The notes: generated by a model from the sequence alone, not told the origin. A stretch of DNA of 64,000 nucleotides from Trichomonas vaginalis G3 (GCF_026262505.1 NC_067208.1:14579962-14643961); one strand, 5' to 3'. Shown: positions 10,074 through 21,259, counted from the first letter of the stretch. A program made the numbers and translations.

Positions 10074-11480
10074 TTAATTTTTCTTAGCACCGATTGGCTG
10101 TGGCTTGAAGTGTGTATGGAAGATTTCGTGAGCCATACCATGACCGAACTTTCCACCCAAGTATGTGTTGTAAAGCTCCTGGAGCTGAGTATTATCTTGT
10201 GGTGTTCTATACTTGGAAGCTCTGTCGATCCTATATGTAGCATCGAGACGCTTGTTCATAGCAGCCTTTGTCTTAGCGCGTGGAGAGCCACCACCGCCGA
10301 CGCAGCCACCTGGGCAAGCCATGACTTCGCAGAAGACTACTCCCTTGACGTCATCCTGTCCCTGTTCGATCTTCTTGATGAGATCCATAGCATTCTTTAC
10401 GCCCTGAGCGACAGCAACCTTGATTTTGCGGCCATTGATGTTGACTGTGCCAACCTTGATGCCCTTTTCGGCACCACGGACTTGGACGAACTCAATTGGT
10501 GCGAGATCCTGTCCTGTGGCGAACTTGTAGGCAGATCTGACAGCAGATTCCATAACACCACCAGTAGCGCAGAAGATAGCACCACCACCTGTAGCCATGG
10601 CATATGGTGAGTCGAATTCTGTGTCTGGAAGTTCCTTGAAGTTGATCTTTGCGGCCTTGATCATCTTTGCAAGTTCGCGGGATGTGATATCGAGGTCTGT
10701 CTCGTGGTATCCCTGCTTTGTGCGGAGTTGTTCACGCTCTGCTTCGTCCTTCTTGGCTGTGCATGGCATGATACCAACAGAATAGATTCTGGCTGGATCA
10801 ACACCGATGTGCTTCGGGAAGACGTTCTTGATAGCACCAGAAAGCATGCCAATTGGGGAGCGGCATGTTGAGAGATGTGGCATCCACTGTGGATAGGACT
10901 TCTCAACATAGTTAACCCAGGCAGGGCAGCAGGATGTGAACATTGGAAGAACAGCCTTTGGATCGTTGAGGCGTTGAAGGAGCTCTGTGGCTTCTTCGAC
11001 AATTGTAAGGTCGGCACTGAAGTTTGTGTCGAAGACATAGTCGAAACCGAGACGCTTGAGAGCTGTAACGAGCTTGCCGGTGGAAATTGTACCGACTGGA
11101 AGACCAAGGCCTTCAGCCATGTTGATACGGACGGCTGGGGCAGTCTGGGCGACGAGGATGCGGACGCCTTTGTTCTTGAAGATGTTGTTCATCTGCTTGA
11201 TGGCGTCCTTCTCGTGGAGGGCCTGTGTTGGGCAAACGATAGTGCATTGACCGCAGCCGATGCAGTTTGTTTCTGCAAGTGGCTTGCCTGTAACTGTTTG
11301 TACAACGCCCTTCTTGCCGTCAATCGTTACGGATTTAAGGACACTCTGTCCGGCAACATTCTTGCAAGCACGAACGCAAGCCTGGCAGTTGATGCACTTG
11401 TGCATGTCGAAGGCAATAGCATTGTGGGATGTATCAACCCAGCGGATGTTGGCTGCAGCGCGAGAGGAGGATGCGAGCAT
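10074..11480 (-). CDS. hydA: [FeFe]-hydrogenase, hydrogenosomal (468 aa)
   Basis: Makes molecular hydrogen from protons and reduced ferredoxin in the hydrogenosome matrix, the last step of pyruvate and malate fermentation in trichomonads. Residues 1-14 (MLASSSRAAANIRW) form a short Ser/Ala/Arg presequence typical of hydrogenosomal import. Two [4Fe-4S] ferredoxin motifs follow: Cys29/32/35/39 and Cys73/76/79/83. The H-cluster motifs are all present: TSCCPAW (182-188), MPCTAKKDE (238-246) and MACPGGCVGGGG (387-398), which supply the four cluster cysteines. The length matches the short two-cluster trichomonad hydrogenases without the extra N-terminal NuoG-like domain. A near-Inr (TCACCGCT) lies 2 bases before the ATG. 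The G+C content is much higher than in its neighbours, as expected of a strongly expressed gene. Confidence 0.97.
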   Translation of the reverse strand: MLASSSRAAANIRWVDTSHNAIAFDMHKCINCQACVRACKNVAGQSVLKSVTIDGKKGVVQTVTGKPLAETNCIGCGQCTIVCPTQALHEKDAIKQMNNIFKNKGVRILVAQTAPAVRINMAEGLGLPVGTISTGKLVTALKRLGFDYVFDTNFSADLTIVEEATELLQRLNDPKAVLPMFTSCCPAWVNYVEKSYPQWMPHLSTCRSPIGMLSGAIKNVFPKHIGVDPARIYSVGIMPCTAKKDEAEREQLRTKQGYHETDLDITSRELAKMIKAAKINFKELPDTEFDSPYAMATGGGAIFCATGGVMESAVRSAYKFATGQDLAPIEFVQVRGAEKGIKVGTVNINGRKIKVAVAQGVKNAMDLIKKIEQGQDDVKGVVFCEVMACPGGCVGGGGSPRAKTKAAMNKRLDATYRIDRASKYRTPQDNTQLQELYNTYLGGKFGHGMAHEIFHTHFKPQPIGAKKN

Positions 11481-11481
11481 G

Positions 11482-11489
11482 AGCGGTGA
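11482..11489 (-). promoter_or_regulatory. Inr-like element of hydA
   Basis: TCACCGCT on the minus strand begins like the initiator TCAY but departs from TWYT. Its predicted start A lies seven bases before the ATG, a normal distance here. Confidence 0.5.
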
Positions 11490-12940
11490 ATTAAAATATT
11501 GTCAGTTCTCAATTTTTCTCTCAAATTATACGATAAACCGTAGCGGGAACACAATTGAGAACAATAAATTATTGTTGCCCAAAATCGTGTGATTCGATTG
11601 TAACAGCATATTTGGGTGTATGGTTGATTGCTTTTTCTGAATTTCGAATATGTTGCTCACAAATTAATTATATTTATTTTTGCTTGATGATGGTAATACC
11701 TTATAACGCACCGAGTTTGTTCGATTTTATTTTTGAGACACTTCTCAATATTGGAGGTTTTGGTTCTATCAAACAACATTTTTCTATTCAATCTTAGGAG
11801 AAATGGAGTGATCTCACTTATCATTTATCAATATAAATAATAGGAGCATTATAAACGAATGCCCATTATAAAAAAGTGACGTTTAACAATTTGGAAGACA
11901 TAAAATATGTCACAGAAAATTCGACAATCGAGATTGAGTGATCAATATTATAGTATATCTTAATATGTATAAATTTATCCATGAATATTATATTATTGGT
12001 CGATTTGAATTGAAAATGACCGGTTAAAATGATATTAATTGCATGAAAATATGCTAATAACTCAATTGCCAGGCCACCTAAACGGTTTAACAGCATGTAA
12101 TGCCTAATTAGCTATGTTTAGCTGCTGATGTCAATCAAAACACTTAAATATTTACATTTATTATTTCAATAAGCAACCAAGGGAAAAAATTAATTTAAAA
12201 TAAAATTTGCAATCAGTTATTTTCGTTTCTTATTGAGATCAGACTTTCTGTTATGTTAAATAATTTTTAAATCAAGATTCAAGTAGTTTATTCATCACTA
12301 TTTTGATAATGATTCCTTTTTGTATTACGATACTTCCCTACATGTCCAATAGACTACTCTGAATTTTAAATTTAAGCAAATTCATTCATCTTTTCTCCAT
12401 TTCTTATTATTGCATAGGCTATTTGTAAGTTCGCTATTGTTTACTCTTTGTGGCAAAATTAATCCGATTTTGTTATCTGCTATCGTAACTGAATATCGTA
12501 TAACAACTTGATTCTCTATTATTTTACCTTTGATTTCATACTTTTTGAGGATGATCTATTGATGTTTCTAAAATATATATATATCAAACTAAGGATGTAT
12601 TAAGAGATATCGAATATTTTTACTATACACTAATGCGGCTATTCAGGAACATGTTGAATTTTGAAGAGAAAAAACTTGAAAAAAAAATATAAAATACAAA
12701 TTTATGGATAAAACAACAAATTAAATAAGTTTCAATCTAGTTAGGACAGTGATAGTGTATAATATTAAAATAAAGATTAGTAAAATAATAATTCTTGATA
12801 TAAAGAAAATTCTAAAGAAAACATATTGATTTCGGATAAGTCATCTATAATATAATAATTTCAATGCATTTTCGTTTGATCTTCCGACAAAAAATTTTTT
12901 TTCATACATAAAGAACTGATTGTGATCAAAATGACACAGA
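11490..12940. other. intergenic region of about 1.45 kb
   Basis: Between the hydrogenase and transporter genes, both on the minus strand. AT-rich, with several short frames that have no protein-like composition. I see no RNA gene, transposon ends or strong inverted repeat. Confidence 0.5.
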
Positions 12941-14086
12941 TTACAGTGTCTTTAAGGTAACATCTGTAGCAGTTTCTTCATTTTCTGATGGAACGTCGGA
13001 TAATTCGTTTTCATCGGGAACTTGTTCATAAATAATCCATGGGAGTTGAATTTTCTGGTCATATATTGCAACTCCGATGATAGAAATGATGAAACCGCAA
13101 ACTTGTGGAATCGAAAACAATTTTGCGCTTTCTCCTACGTTTGTATTGTTTGTTAAGTAATGTGCGCATATAGAGAATATCCACACAACTATTGGTGATA
13201 TTGATTCGAACTCATTCCTCTTTCTAGCGCTCAAATGAGAAATAACAATAACACCGATATAACCGTAGATTCCAACAATGACGGCAATGAATACGAACAT
13301 GATTGGTAAGTTCGAGGACATGCCAAACATTTGTAGAGATTCGTATGTATTTTCGTAAACTAAAATTGGAGAAGTTGGAGTGGAGATATGAACAAAAGGA
13401 AGGCCAACACATGTTGTTAAGAACCATCCCCATGCACCTTCACAGACCATGATGACATATGAGCTTGTTAAAATCTCATGAAGCATAATTTCTTCAATTT
13501 TTGTCTGACCTGCTTTGATTAACTCTGCGAATAACATGAAAATAATGGCATAAAGTGTATCTGATGGATCATTATCCTGATATCTATCAGCGAAAAGAGC
13601 AGATGTGCCACTGAGCATAACACCGATGAAAATGATCAAAAGAGCAGTCCATTCGAGTAAGATGGAGTGTGATTGTTCCGATCCTGATGTAATTAATGTA
13701 GTGAAAATAAGACCAAAGAATTGAACTGATTTCCAAACTGAAGGTGATAAATATATTAAAGAGTAGATCTGGAAAACTGTTGAAACAACCATGCAACATG
13801 CTGGTAATGCGCATGCTCTAAATAAGTGCCAAGTAACAGTTTTATCATTCTTGAAACATTTTGTTGTAAAAAGTAAAGGAATAGAACATAAAACGTATCC
13901 ACTGAATACACCCCATGTTATTAACCATGGTTTTTGGAAAGGAAGTGTAAGACCATTTTTCCATTTGAATGAACCAAGCAACAATGCGTTTGCAAGTACA
14001 GGATATAAAGCTGATGCGACAATAAAGATTGTGGTAATCAATATTGATACTAATTTTGTATCAGGAATTGCATTTTCTTCATTCAT
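12941..14086 (-). CDS. drug/metabolite-superfamily transporter, SLC35F6-like (381 aa)
   Basis: A polytopic membrane protein with about ten hydrophobic helices, for example LVSILITTIFIVASALYPVL, WLITWGVFSGYVLCSIPLLF and IMFVFIAVIVGIYGYIGVIV. The two-fold pattern of five helices is that of the drug/metabolite transporter superfamily. The segment IYLSPSVWKSVQFFGLIFTT and the second-half FESISPIVVWIFSI recall the SLC35F6 (C2orf18) branch of nucleotide-sugar-transporter-like proteins; substrate and membrane are unknown. The tail is acidic and cytosolic (about 35 residues). The start at 14,086 (MNEENAIPDTK) is preferred because an upstream ATG at 14,203 adds a Phe/Lys-rich stretch that looks like translated leader. 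No clear Inr is visible. Confidence 0.8.
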   Translation of the reverse strand: MNEENAIPDTKLVSILITTIFIVASALYPVLANALLLGSFKWKNGLTLPFQKPWLITWGVFSGYVLCSIPLLFTTKCFKNDKTVTWHLFRACALPACCMVVSTVFQIYSLIYLSPSVWKSVQFFGLIFTTLITSGSEQSHSILLEWTALLIIFIGVMLSGTSALFADRYQDNDPSDTLYAIIFMLFAELIKAGQTKIEEIMLHEILTSSYVIMVCEGAWGWFLTTCVGLPFVHISTPTSPILVYENTYESLQMFGMSSNLPIMFVFIAVIVGIYGYIGVIVISHLSARKRNEFESISPIVVWIFSICAHYLTNNTNVGESAKLFSIPQVCGFIISIIGVAIYDQKIQLPWIIYEQVPDENELSDVPSENEETATDVTLKTL

Positions 14087-14425
14087 AATTTTTGTTTTTT
14101 TCACGATAAAAAATTCTATCTCATATTTAAAAATTTCATGATAAAATTTATCAACAACTTTATTACATGTAGAATTTTGTAATAATTGCTGATGGGTATT
14201 CAAAAATCAAAAAAGTGACATAAAATTTTGTTTTATCGCTATATCATCGAACATTTCTGAACTATGATTAAAAAAAATAAACATTATCTCATGAATACTG
14301 ATGATTAAAATGAGTGGTTTGTGCAATTATCCTTAAATTATCTTCACTTTGGAAACAAATCTGAGATAAATTTTCATAAAAAAAGGAAAAAAGTTGATAA
14401 ATTATAAAATATATACCGAAGTTGT

Positions 14426-15556
14426 TTAGAAGCACTTGCGGTGGACGATGGATGGGCCAGCCTCGTCGTATTCCTCCTTGGTGATAACCATCTGTGGGAA
14501 TGTAGCGAGGGAAGCAAGGATGGAGCCACCGACCCAAACGGCGTACTTACGCTCTTCTGGAGCGACGATCTTGACCTTCATTGTTGGTGGAGCAAGAGCT
14601 GTGATTTCCTTGTCAAGACGTTCGGCGATGCCCTGGAACATTGTTGTGCCACCAGAAAGAACGATGTTAGCGTAGAGATCCTTACGAACATCGATATCGC
14701 ACTTCATGATGGAGTCGAAGAGTGTCTTGTCGATACCATCATATTCCATACCATCGAAGTATGGCTTGAAGAGCATTTCTGGGCAGCGGAAGCGCTCATT
14801 GCCGATTGTGATGACGTTGCCATCTGGAAGTGTGTAGTTGACGTTGATAGAGGAGTCTGTAGCGGCCTTCTCCATTTCAGCATCGAAGTCGAGGGCGACA
14901 TAGCAAAGCTTCTCCTTGATGTCACGAACGATTTCCTTTTCGGCTGTTGTGTTGAAAGCATTGCCACGCTCTGTGAGAAGCTTGACCATCCAGGCTGTGA
15001 GATCACGGCCAGCGAGGTTAAGTCTCATGATGGCGTGTGGAAGGGAGTAGCCTTCGTAAATTGGAACTGTGTGGGAAACACCATCACCAGCATCGAAAAC
15101 GATTCCTGTTGTACGGCCAGAAGAGTAGAGGGAAAGAACGGCTTGGATGCCGACATAGAAGGATGGGACGTTGAATGTGTCGAACATGAGGGAGATCATT
15201 TTCTCACGGTTAGCCTTTGGGTTGAGTGGGGCTTCTGTAAGAAGAACTGGGTGCTCTGTTGGGTCAACACGAAGTTCGTTGTAGAATGTGTGGTGCCAGA
15301 TCTTTTCCATATCATCCCAGTTGTTGACGATGCCGTGTTCAATTGGGTACTTGAGGATGAGGACACCAGCCTTGGAGCAAGCTTCATCACCAACGAAGAC
15401 ATCCTTGGCGTTGCCACCAACTAATTGTTGTTTGTACTTTGGACGGCCGACAACGGATGGGAAAACAGAGCGTGGGGCTTCATCACCGGAGAAGCCAGCC
15501 TTGCACATACCAGAGCCGTTATCGATAACGAGTGTCTGAACGTCTTCTTCAGCCAT
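14426..15556 (-). CDS. actin (376 aa)
   Basis: Full-length actin, the filament-forming ATPase of the cytoskeleton. Seen directly: N-terminal acidic [22 protein letters not shown] with the phosphate-1 loop, the phosphate-2 loop [18 protein letters not shown], the adenosine loop SGGTTMFQG, and the C terminus [10 protein letters not shown]. The length is the canonical 375-376 residues. Codon use is strongly biased and the G+C content is far above the flanks, as for hydA, consistent with high expression. The stop is followed to form TAAA, the trichomonad polyadenylation-type signal overlapping the stop codon. Trichomonads have many near-identical actin genes, so which paralogue this is cannot be told. 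It lies 340 bases downstream of the transporter gene start on the same strand. Confidence 0.98.
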   Translation of the reverse strand: MAEEDVQTLVIDNGSGMCKAGFSGDEAPRSVFPSVVGRPKYKQQLVGGNAKDVFVGDEACSKAGVLILKYPIEHGIVNNWDDMEKIWHHTFYNELRVDPTEHPVLLTEAPLNPKANREKMISLMFDTFNVPSFYVGIQAVLSLYSSGRTTGIVFDAGDGVSHTVPIYEGYSLPHAIMRLNLAGRDLTAWMVKLLTERGNAFNTTAEKEIVRDIKEKLCYVALDFDAEMEKAATDSSINVNYTLPDGNVITIGNERFRCPEMLFKPYFDGMEYDGIDKTLFDSIMKCDIDVRKDLYANIVLSGGTTMFQGIAERLDKEITALAPPTMKVKIVAPEERKYAVWVGGSILASLATFPQMVITKEEYDEAGPSIVHRKCF

Positions 15557-15568
15557 TAGAAGAGAATG

Positions 15569-15576
15569 TGAAGTGA
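15569..15576 (-). promoter_or_regulatory. Inr element of the actin gene
   Basis: TCACTTCA on the minus strand matches seven of eight positions of TCAYTWYT. The expected start A is about 18 bases before the ATG. A second candidate, TCACATTC, directly follows and may be an alternative start. Confidence 0.55.
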
Positions 15577-16398
15577 ATTATAATTTTGATAATGTCCCTG
15601 AAATTTTTCGGGCAAGATGAACTGTTCTGTCACTTTTATCGGATTAGTGGATTCGTCATATTTTATGCGAAATTCACTCGCGATCTAAATATAAGATTAT
15701 TATTTCATAATATCATTAGTTTTTAGAAAATTGGTTGATAGAGCTGACTTTTTCATGTTGAATTTCTAAATTGTCCCTTGTTACATCATTTGTTTACAAA
15801 ATCAGTTAACGATGTAACTAATAGAAATAATGTATGTCCCTACCTTCACTTGGATCGATTAAAATGTATTGAAAGTCAATTTGAAAAATTGAATATTTTT
15901 TTCAAACTCTAAAATTTGGAAAATCTCGTGCCTAGATTATATCTAATTGATTTGTATAAGTTAAAGTGTAAATGATAAGATAATTTTGGTCAATTTTCCT
16001 ATAAAATAGGAGTATATATGATAATATAAGATACAAATGTTGCTTATTTATCATAGTATATTATTACAATATGAATTAAAATAAATTTAGAAATTTATTG
16101 AATGAAGGGGAAAATATATCTTACACTAAAAATAATCATAGAAAGTTGTTTTACATCATATCAAGCCGTCCTGTTAAGTAAAATTGGAGTGACAATTTTA
16201 ATTTGATTTTTCTGAAAATCTCTTCAATGGATTTTTCCCATTTTGCAATATATACTTCGTGTATATATACCCTATGTTAATATATGCATCTCATGAAAAA
16301 ATCACCATCAGCAAATGTTTTTTGTCTGAATCAATGAATATTAATGATGACGATAGATTGTATTTGGCCGAGATTGGAATCAGCAAAATCAGAAAGAA
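15577..16398. other. divergent intergenic region of about 0.8 kb
   Basis: Separates the actin gene from the membrane-protein gene, transcribed away from each other. AT-rich; it must hold both promoters. No canonical Inr is seen for the right-hand gene and no other element is recognised. Confidence 0.5.
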
Positions 16399-17367
16399 AT
16401 GTCAATCGAAGAGCAGCCTGAAGGGAAAATTATAAACGAAGAAGAACAGAATAATGATATAGTTCTTGCAAATCAACCGAACAGAAATAATTTTCAAGAA
16501 GAAGAGGAAGATTCGTACAATGAAGAAGAAGAAATAATAGGTGAAGCACAAATAGCTGAAGGTGAAGCAGATCTGCCAGAATACAGGCCTAAAATTACAG
16601 TTGCACCTGGAAAAAGTATGTATGTATGCCTTATTATCATTTCTGTACTTATGGTCTTAAATTTCGCACTCAGCTTTGTAAAGACACCATCTGGTGACGA
16701 AATAGCAGACCCTGAAAAACTAGTTAAAAAGCTTATTGCTGATATTGGCTCTCAATTATATCAAGGAATTGGAGATAGAGATTTAACTCATTATTATTAT
16801 AATTTACAAAACTTAGGCCATATGTTAAATCTAAGTGACTACAAGAAGATCGTTATTGATCAATTTAGGCAATCAGGTCTTGAATATTCACTTAAGAAAG
16901 ATTTAATGAATTTAGCTTCAAACTGCGACTACGAACATTACAGAGCAATCTCAAAAGTAATCTTCATGGTTTTTAACGATTTTATTTTAAATAATTACGA
17001 AATTTCTTTTGATAGGAAGTTTATCAAAGCTATAATGCATGGATGCATGGGATTTGAAGATGTTACTGATCTTTTATTCATCAATTTGAGAGCTCTCAGC
17101 TATATGGGTTACTACCAATCCCAAAACAACGCAATTAGTGTAATTACAACAGAACTACCAAAGATGGAAAGCGGACCATGGTATAACCCAGCATTAGATT
17201 ATATTAATAAGGTTGTTTCTGAGACAAAACTCCCACAAGCGACACAAAACAAAATTGGTAAATTTATGGATCAAATTCCTCTTGAAAATCTCGGTTATAA
17301 TGCTAAAACTTCTTATAACTCAATCAAAGAAAACCTTGTTTGCGTAGAACACATTGCAAACAAATAA
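16399..17367 (+). CDS. single-pass membrane protein, acidic N terminus (322 aa)
   Basis: No family is recognised. Residues 1-70 are acidic and disordered (runs such as EEEEDSYNEEEE). One strong hydrophobic helix follows at about 73-94 (MYVCLIIISVLMVLNFALSF), then a soluble domain of about 225 residues, mostly helical, rich in Tyr, Asn and Leu, with six Cys in all after the helix. With no signal peptide and an acidic N-terminal side, a type II orientation is possible, but charge around the helix does not decide it. The ATG at 16,399 is the first of the frame. It could be a host-specific surface or endomembrane protein. No hint comes from the neighbours. Confidence 0.75.
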   Translation: MSIEEQPEGKIINEEEQNNDIVLANQPNRNNFQEEEEDSYNEEEEIIGEAQIAEGEADLPEYRPKITVAPGKSMYVCLIIISVLMVLNFALSFVKTPSGDEIADPEKLVKKLIADIGSQLYQGIGDRDLTHYYYNLQNLGHMLNLSDYKKIVIDQFRQSGLEYSLKKDLMNLASNCDYEHYRAISKVIFMVFNDFILNNYEISFDRKFIKAIMHGCMGFEDVTDLLFINLRALSYMGYYQSQNNAISVITTELPKMESGPWYNPALDYINKVVSETKLPQATQNKIGKFMDQIPLENLGYNAKTSYNSIKENLVCVEHIANK

Positions 17368-17677
17368 GAAATTTTATGTTTTTTTATTTTTAGAATTGTC
17401 ATAATAAACTATAGTATTTTTAGAATATTTCAACTCCAGAAACCTAAGTACATTCGTAAACATTAATATTTATCTTTAAAATTTCAAAAAACAAAATCAT
17501 TCAATTGGTTTTTCATTAAAACAGAAAAATCTTATGTTCTGGTAGTTACTTAAGCTTTACGTTTTAATAATTTCACTTAATTGGCTCTTAAATCAAAACA
17601 TTTCAATATCAATTTGAGATCTTATGAAAAAAATAGATAATTGATTAGTAAAACATAACAAACAAATAACAAATTGT
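17368..17677. other. convergent intergenic spacer
   Basis: 310 bases of AT-rich DNA between the stop codons of two convergent genes. Nothing else is recognised. Confidence 0.5.
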
Positions 17678-20600
17678 TTAATATTGATTCATTAATCTTC
17701 TTATTCTTGATCCGAAAGAAGCATGAGATTCAAGTGGTCTTTCTTCCTTCTTTTCCATCAAAGCTTCTAATTTCTGCCTTGCAGTCATCTCTTCCAATGG
17801 TTTCGGAGGCTGAATTATTTCATCGAATCTGCTTTTGTCATTTTGATGAGATATATTAGCTTTTTCGTATATTTCATCTGATATTCTCATATAAGGATTG
17901 ATTGGCATTAAGTCTTCTTCATTTGCAGCTCTCATTTTCGGAACTTTTGGTAAATCTGGTTGTCTTGGACTTCTCTTTGAAAGACTCTGTGATCTATGTT
18001 CATGGACAACATCATGATGATGGTGGTGTGGTGATATTTCATGTCTATGTGGTGAATAATCTTGATATCTTGGAGAAATTTCGTTCATTCGTGGAGATTG
18101 ATATTGCCTGTGTGGTGAAAACTCCTGGTGTCGTGGAGAATGTTCATGGTGAGGACTTTCCCCATGTATTCTCCTTAAAAATTCATTTTGGTGATGGTTG
18201 TCACTTTTTGTTGGTATTTTTTCATTATGATGGGGAAAATCATCATTATGATAGTATCTTTCGTCTCTCCTTGAATGATTTTCGTGATGGTGATGGGAAA
18301 TGACGCTCCGATGATGATGAGGTTGAGGAGAATATGAAACTGAATACGAATAAGGACGAGAATAGTAGGAATACGTGGATTCTGTCTCAGAATATGAATA
18401 AGGTGGTGTTTGTACCCTTCCTACACCAGAAACAAAAGGTTCTGGGAACAAATTTTGTTTTGGATAATTTTCTTGAGGAATTTCATTTGATTTGTGGTTG
18501 TTTGGCTCATTATATGATGATCTCCTTTGTTTCTTGATCCTTTGTGATGTAGGAGAACGTAATTTGTACTCATTTCTTGGATTTTCTTCTTTAACTTCGA
18601 AATACTGCATATTATTAGTATTTTCTATTACTAACTGTTGTGGTCTCTGCTTTGTTGGTGAACTTGGTGCTGTTTTATTCCTAATTTTGTAAATTTCTGT
18701 ATTTATTTGGAGTTTTTCTTCTGTTTCTGGCTTTATTCTTCTATTCTTCTTCTTTCTAGGCTGTTGGATAACTTCTTGTTCATTTATATCCGCTTCATCA
18801 TCGTATTCTTCCTCTAATTTCTTTTGTTTTTTAGTTTTCTTTGGAATTTCATCGATTTGTTTTTCAACTTTTGGTTTCTTTCGTTCTCTCTTCTTTTGTT
18901 CTTGTTCCTGGTTATCTGGCTCTTGTTTTTTCTTCTTTTTCGGAGAAGATTGTATTTGATCCAAAGAAAATTCATTTGTTTTCTTCTTACTTGGCGAAAT
19001 AAGGACAGAATCGAAGTTTCTGACTGATTTCTTCCTTGGAGAATATTCATCATCCATTGAAATTTTTTTAATTTCGTCATCAGAAATTTTTTTCATTTCG
19101 TCGTCAGTAGAAACCTTCCTGATCTCATCATCGGTGGAGAACCTGTCCAATCTAGAGTTGGACATATGATATTCGCTGACAAAATCTGACATTTGTTGGG
19201 AAATTGTTTTTTTATCCTCTGGAAGCTGAATTATTACACTTGCGCTATCCATCAGTGCAAAACTTGAGCTCTGGCATATCCTAGAAGTCAGGAATTTGTC
19301 TTTTGGAATATCTTTCATTGAATCTGATTTTTCTCGAGAAATATAAAGAGTTTTTTCCTTTTTACGCTTAGTTGTTAAAAGGAATGGCTTTATATATGGT
19401 GATTTCTCTGGTATATTGATGTTTTGGCTCAAAAATGTTGAGATTTCTTCCGGTTTTTTGAAGTTTGTCAAAGTTTGATCGTAAATTTCTTTCGGAATTT
19501 TGTTTTTCGCTTTCAGTTCCATGAAATCTTCGATGGGAAACAGGAAATTCGTCTTTAAACTGCCTCCTGCCGTTTCTAATAATGTAACTATCGAATCGTA
19601 CGTCGCTGGATGATTATTATCGCATGCAACGACCTGTAATGTCGATTTCGGAGAGAATAGATCACCAATTTTCACTAATGATTCATCAGGAATTTTATTA
19701 TTCGATAAATCAATTTCTTTTATCGAAGTTTTGGCTAAAGCAGCGACTACTTTGGATACTGATGATGCCAGAAATCTTTCTTCGCTACCTTGAATGGACA
19801 AATAATGAAGAGAAGTCGTAATTTTGATGAAATGACAAAGTAAATCGAGTTCTGGAGAGGTTTCCGTGAAGATTCCATCAAGATGAAGAGACTTTAAGCA
19901 CGTGGATTTCCGAAGGTACTCGAAAAAACTAAATCCAACTGGATTTGAATTCCAATTTAAAGAAATCAACGGAAAATTCAAGCTTTGATCAAATTCTGTT
20001 GATAACTTCTCGAATTCATCTTGTTGGACTTTGGCTTTCGATAAATCAATGTGTAATCCAAGTTCTTTTCTCAATGAAATCACTTTGAACATATTTACAA
20101 GAGTTCCTTCAGCCCAAGTAACACCACTCGCCTTCAATTTCGTTAATGATTTCGGAAATTGAATTGCATTCGGTGGAAATCTGTCACATTTATTAAAACT
20201 TACGTCAAGAGTTCTTAAAAGAGGTAATTGAGTAATGTGGATGATATCTTCAATAAGAAGATCACAATTGGCAACAGAAAAGTAAACAAGACGCGGAACA
20301 TTCGGAATTAAATTGATTAAATCTAATTGAGGCGTATTATCAAGATTTAAATATGCTAAATTCATCATCATGTTTGCTGTAAAGAAGTTTGTGTAAAACG
20401 AAAGCTTCGTTTCTGGAGAAAACGCGTTATGAAGTGAAAGTGAAACAATTGACTTAACATCGCAAAAATTGGATAGCGAAGCCATATGCTTTGGCTGTAA
20501 ACATGAGTTTGACAATTCTATTCCGCATATTTTAGTTACATCAACATGAGAAAAAGTGTCAAAAAATTTACAAAAATGACGAGCTTTTCCTTCTAGAGAT

Positions 20601-21259
20601 ATAAATTCTAGTAATCTGATCTTGTCGATCTTTTCTGTTAAGTAATCCGCGATTATTTCGTTTCTATTCGGTGGAAATATCAGTCCTTTGAAAGGTAAGC
20701 AGAATGATATACTTTTCATTATGTATTTGAGGTACAGCATCTTGTAGTCTTTGTCTGGAATCCGAATAATTGTTTCATTAGTTACGAAAAAGCGATTTAG
20801 CAAATTTTCGATTTTCTTGGGATAAGGAAGTAGTCTTAACTCGGAATATTGCTTTAGGCGTAGTAAGCATGCTCTCTTTGATGGATTTGGTTTCTCTGAA
20901 ATAAATTCATTTAATCCGACTTGATTTAGTTGATTTACTGTGAAAAGATTCAGTAAGTTGTAAACAATCGTTTGGTATATTTGCGCTGCATTTGTAAATG
21001 ATTCTAATTGAATTTTTCCTTGTTCGAATTTTAGCTTGATTCTCTCTTTTTCACGTGATATTTTCATGAGTCCAAGCCATACATATTCTTTTTTGAATGT
21101 AAGTCCATCTGGTGAATATAAATCTAGTGAATAATCAGAAATTACAACTAATCCATCACGTTTCCATCCCATGGAGTTTTCTTGACAGATAGTGGAGTAC
21201 ATTGGGTGGCGTCCTCTTGCTAAGGCATGAGTCTCAGCAATTTCAGACGCCTTTTCCAT
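17678..21259 (-). CDS. leucine-rich-repeat protein with PH-like N terminus and disordered tail (1,193 aa)
   Basis: Residues about 1-110 look like a PH-type fold (strands GWKRDGLVVISDYSLDLYSP, ending in an amphipathic helix). About 190-610 hold irregular leucine-rich repeats with the LxxLxLxxN pattern, for example KSIVSLSLHNAFS, LRTLDVSFNKCD and IKEIDLSNNKIPDE. This order, PH-like then long LRR then disordered Pro/Lys-rich tail, is that of the CARMIL (LRRC16) proteins, which control actin capping. I infer such a role but see no clear capping-protein-binding motif. The tail contains Lys-rich runs (about 780-860), Ser/Tyr-rich sequence and a block of His-rich repeats of the SPRHQEFSPHRQYQSPR type (about 1,020-1,090). 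A basic segment RQKLEALMEKKEE lies near the end. No Inr is seen; the first ATG is used. Confidence 0.8.
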   Translation of the reverse strand: MEKASEIAETHALARGRHPMYSTICQENSMGWKRDGLVVISDYSLDLYSPDGLTFKKEYVWLGLMKISREKERIKLKFEQGKIQLESFTNAAQIYQTIVYNLLNLFTVNQLNQVGLNEFISEKPNPSKRACLLRLKQYSELRLLPYPKKIENLLNRFFVTNETIIRIPDKDYKMLYLKYIMKSISFCLPFKGLIFPPNRNEIIADYLTEKIDKIRLLEFISLEGKARHFCKFFDTFSHVDVTKICGIELSNSCLQPKHMASLSNFCDVKSIVSLSLHNAFSPETKLSFYTNFFTANMMMNLAYLNLDNTPQLDLINLIPNVPRLVYFSVANCDLLIEDIIHITQLPLLRTLDVSFNKCDRFPPNAIQFPKSLTKLKASGVTWAEGTLVNMFKVISLRKELGLHIDLSKAKVQQDEFEKLSTEFDQSLNFPLISLNWNSNPVGFSFFEYLRKSTCLKSLHLDGIFTETSPELDLLCHFIKITTSLHYLSIQGSEERFLASSVSKVVAALAKTSIKEIDLSNNKIPDESLVKIGDLFSPKSTLQVVACDNNHPATYDSIVTLLETAGGSLKTNFLFPIEDFMELKAKNKIPKEIYDQTLTNFKKPEEISTFLSQNINIPEKSPYIKPFLLTTKRKKEKTLYISREKSDSMKDIPKDKFLTSRICQSSSFALMDSASVIIQLPEDKKTISQQMSDFVSEYHMSNSRLDRFSTDDEIRKVSTDDEMKKISDDEIKKISMDDEYSPRKKSVRNFDSVLISPSKKKTNEFSLDQIQSSPKKKKKQEPDNQEQEQKKRERKKPKVEKQIDEIPKKTKKQKKLEEEYDDEADINEQEVIQQPRKKKNRRIKPETEEKLQINTEIYKIRNKTAPSSPTKQRPQQLVIENTNNMQYFEVKEENPRNEYKLRSPTSQRIKKQRRSSYNEPNNHKSNEIPQENYPKQNLFPEPFVSGVGRVQTPPYSYSETESTYSYYSRPYSYSVSYSPQPHHHRSVISHHHHENHSRRDERYYHNDDFPHHNEKIPTKSDNHHQNEFLRRIHGESPHHEHSPRHQEFSPHRQYQSPRMNEISPRYQDYSPHRHEISPHHHHHDVVHEHRSQSLSKRSPRQPDLPKVPKMRAANEEDLMPINPYMRISDEIYEKANISHQNDKSRFDEIIQPPKPLEEMTARQKLEALMEKKEERPLESHASFGSRIRRLMNQY

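Noticed and set aside
14441-15424. 327-residue frame antisense to actin, and similar long frames antisense to hydA
   Set aside because: These result from the strong codon bias of the true genes; their amino-acid composition is not protein-like.
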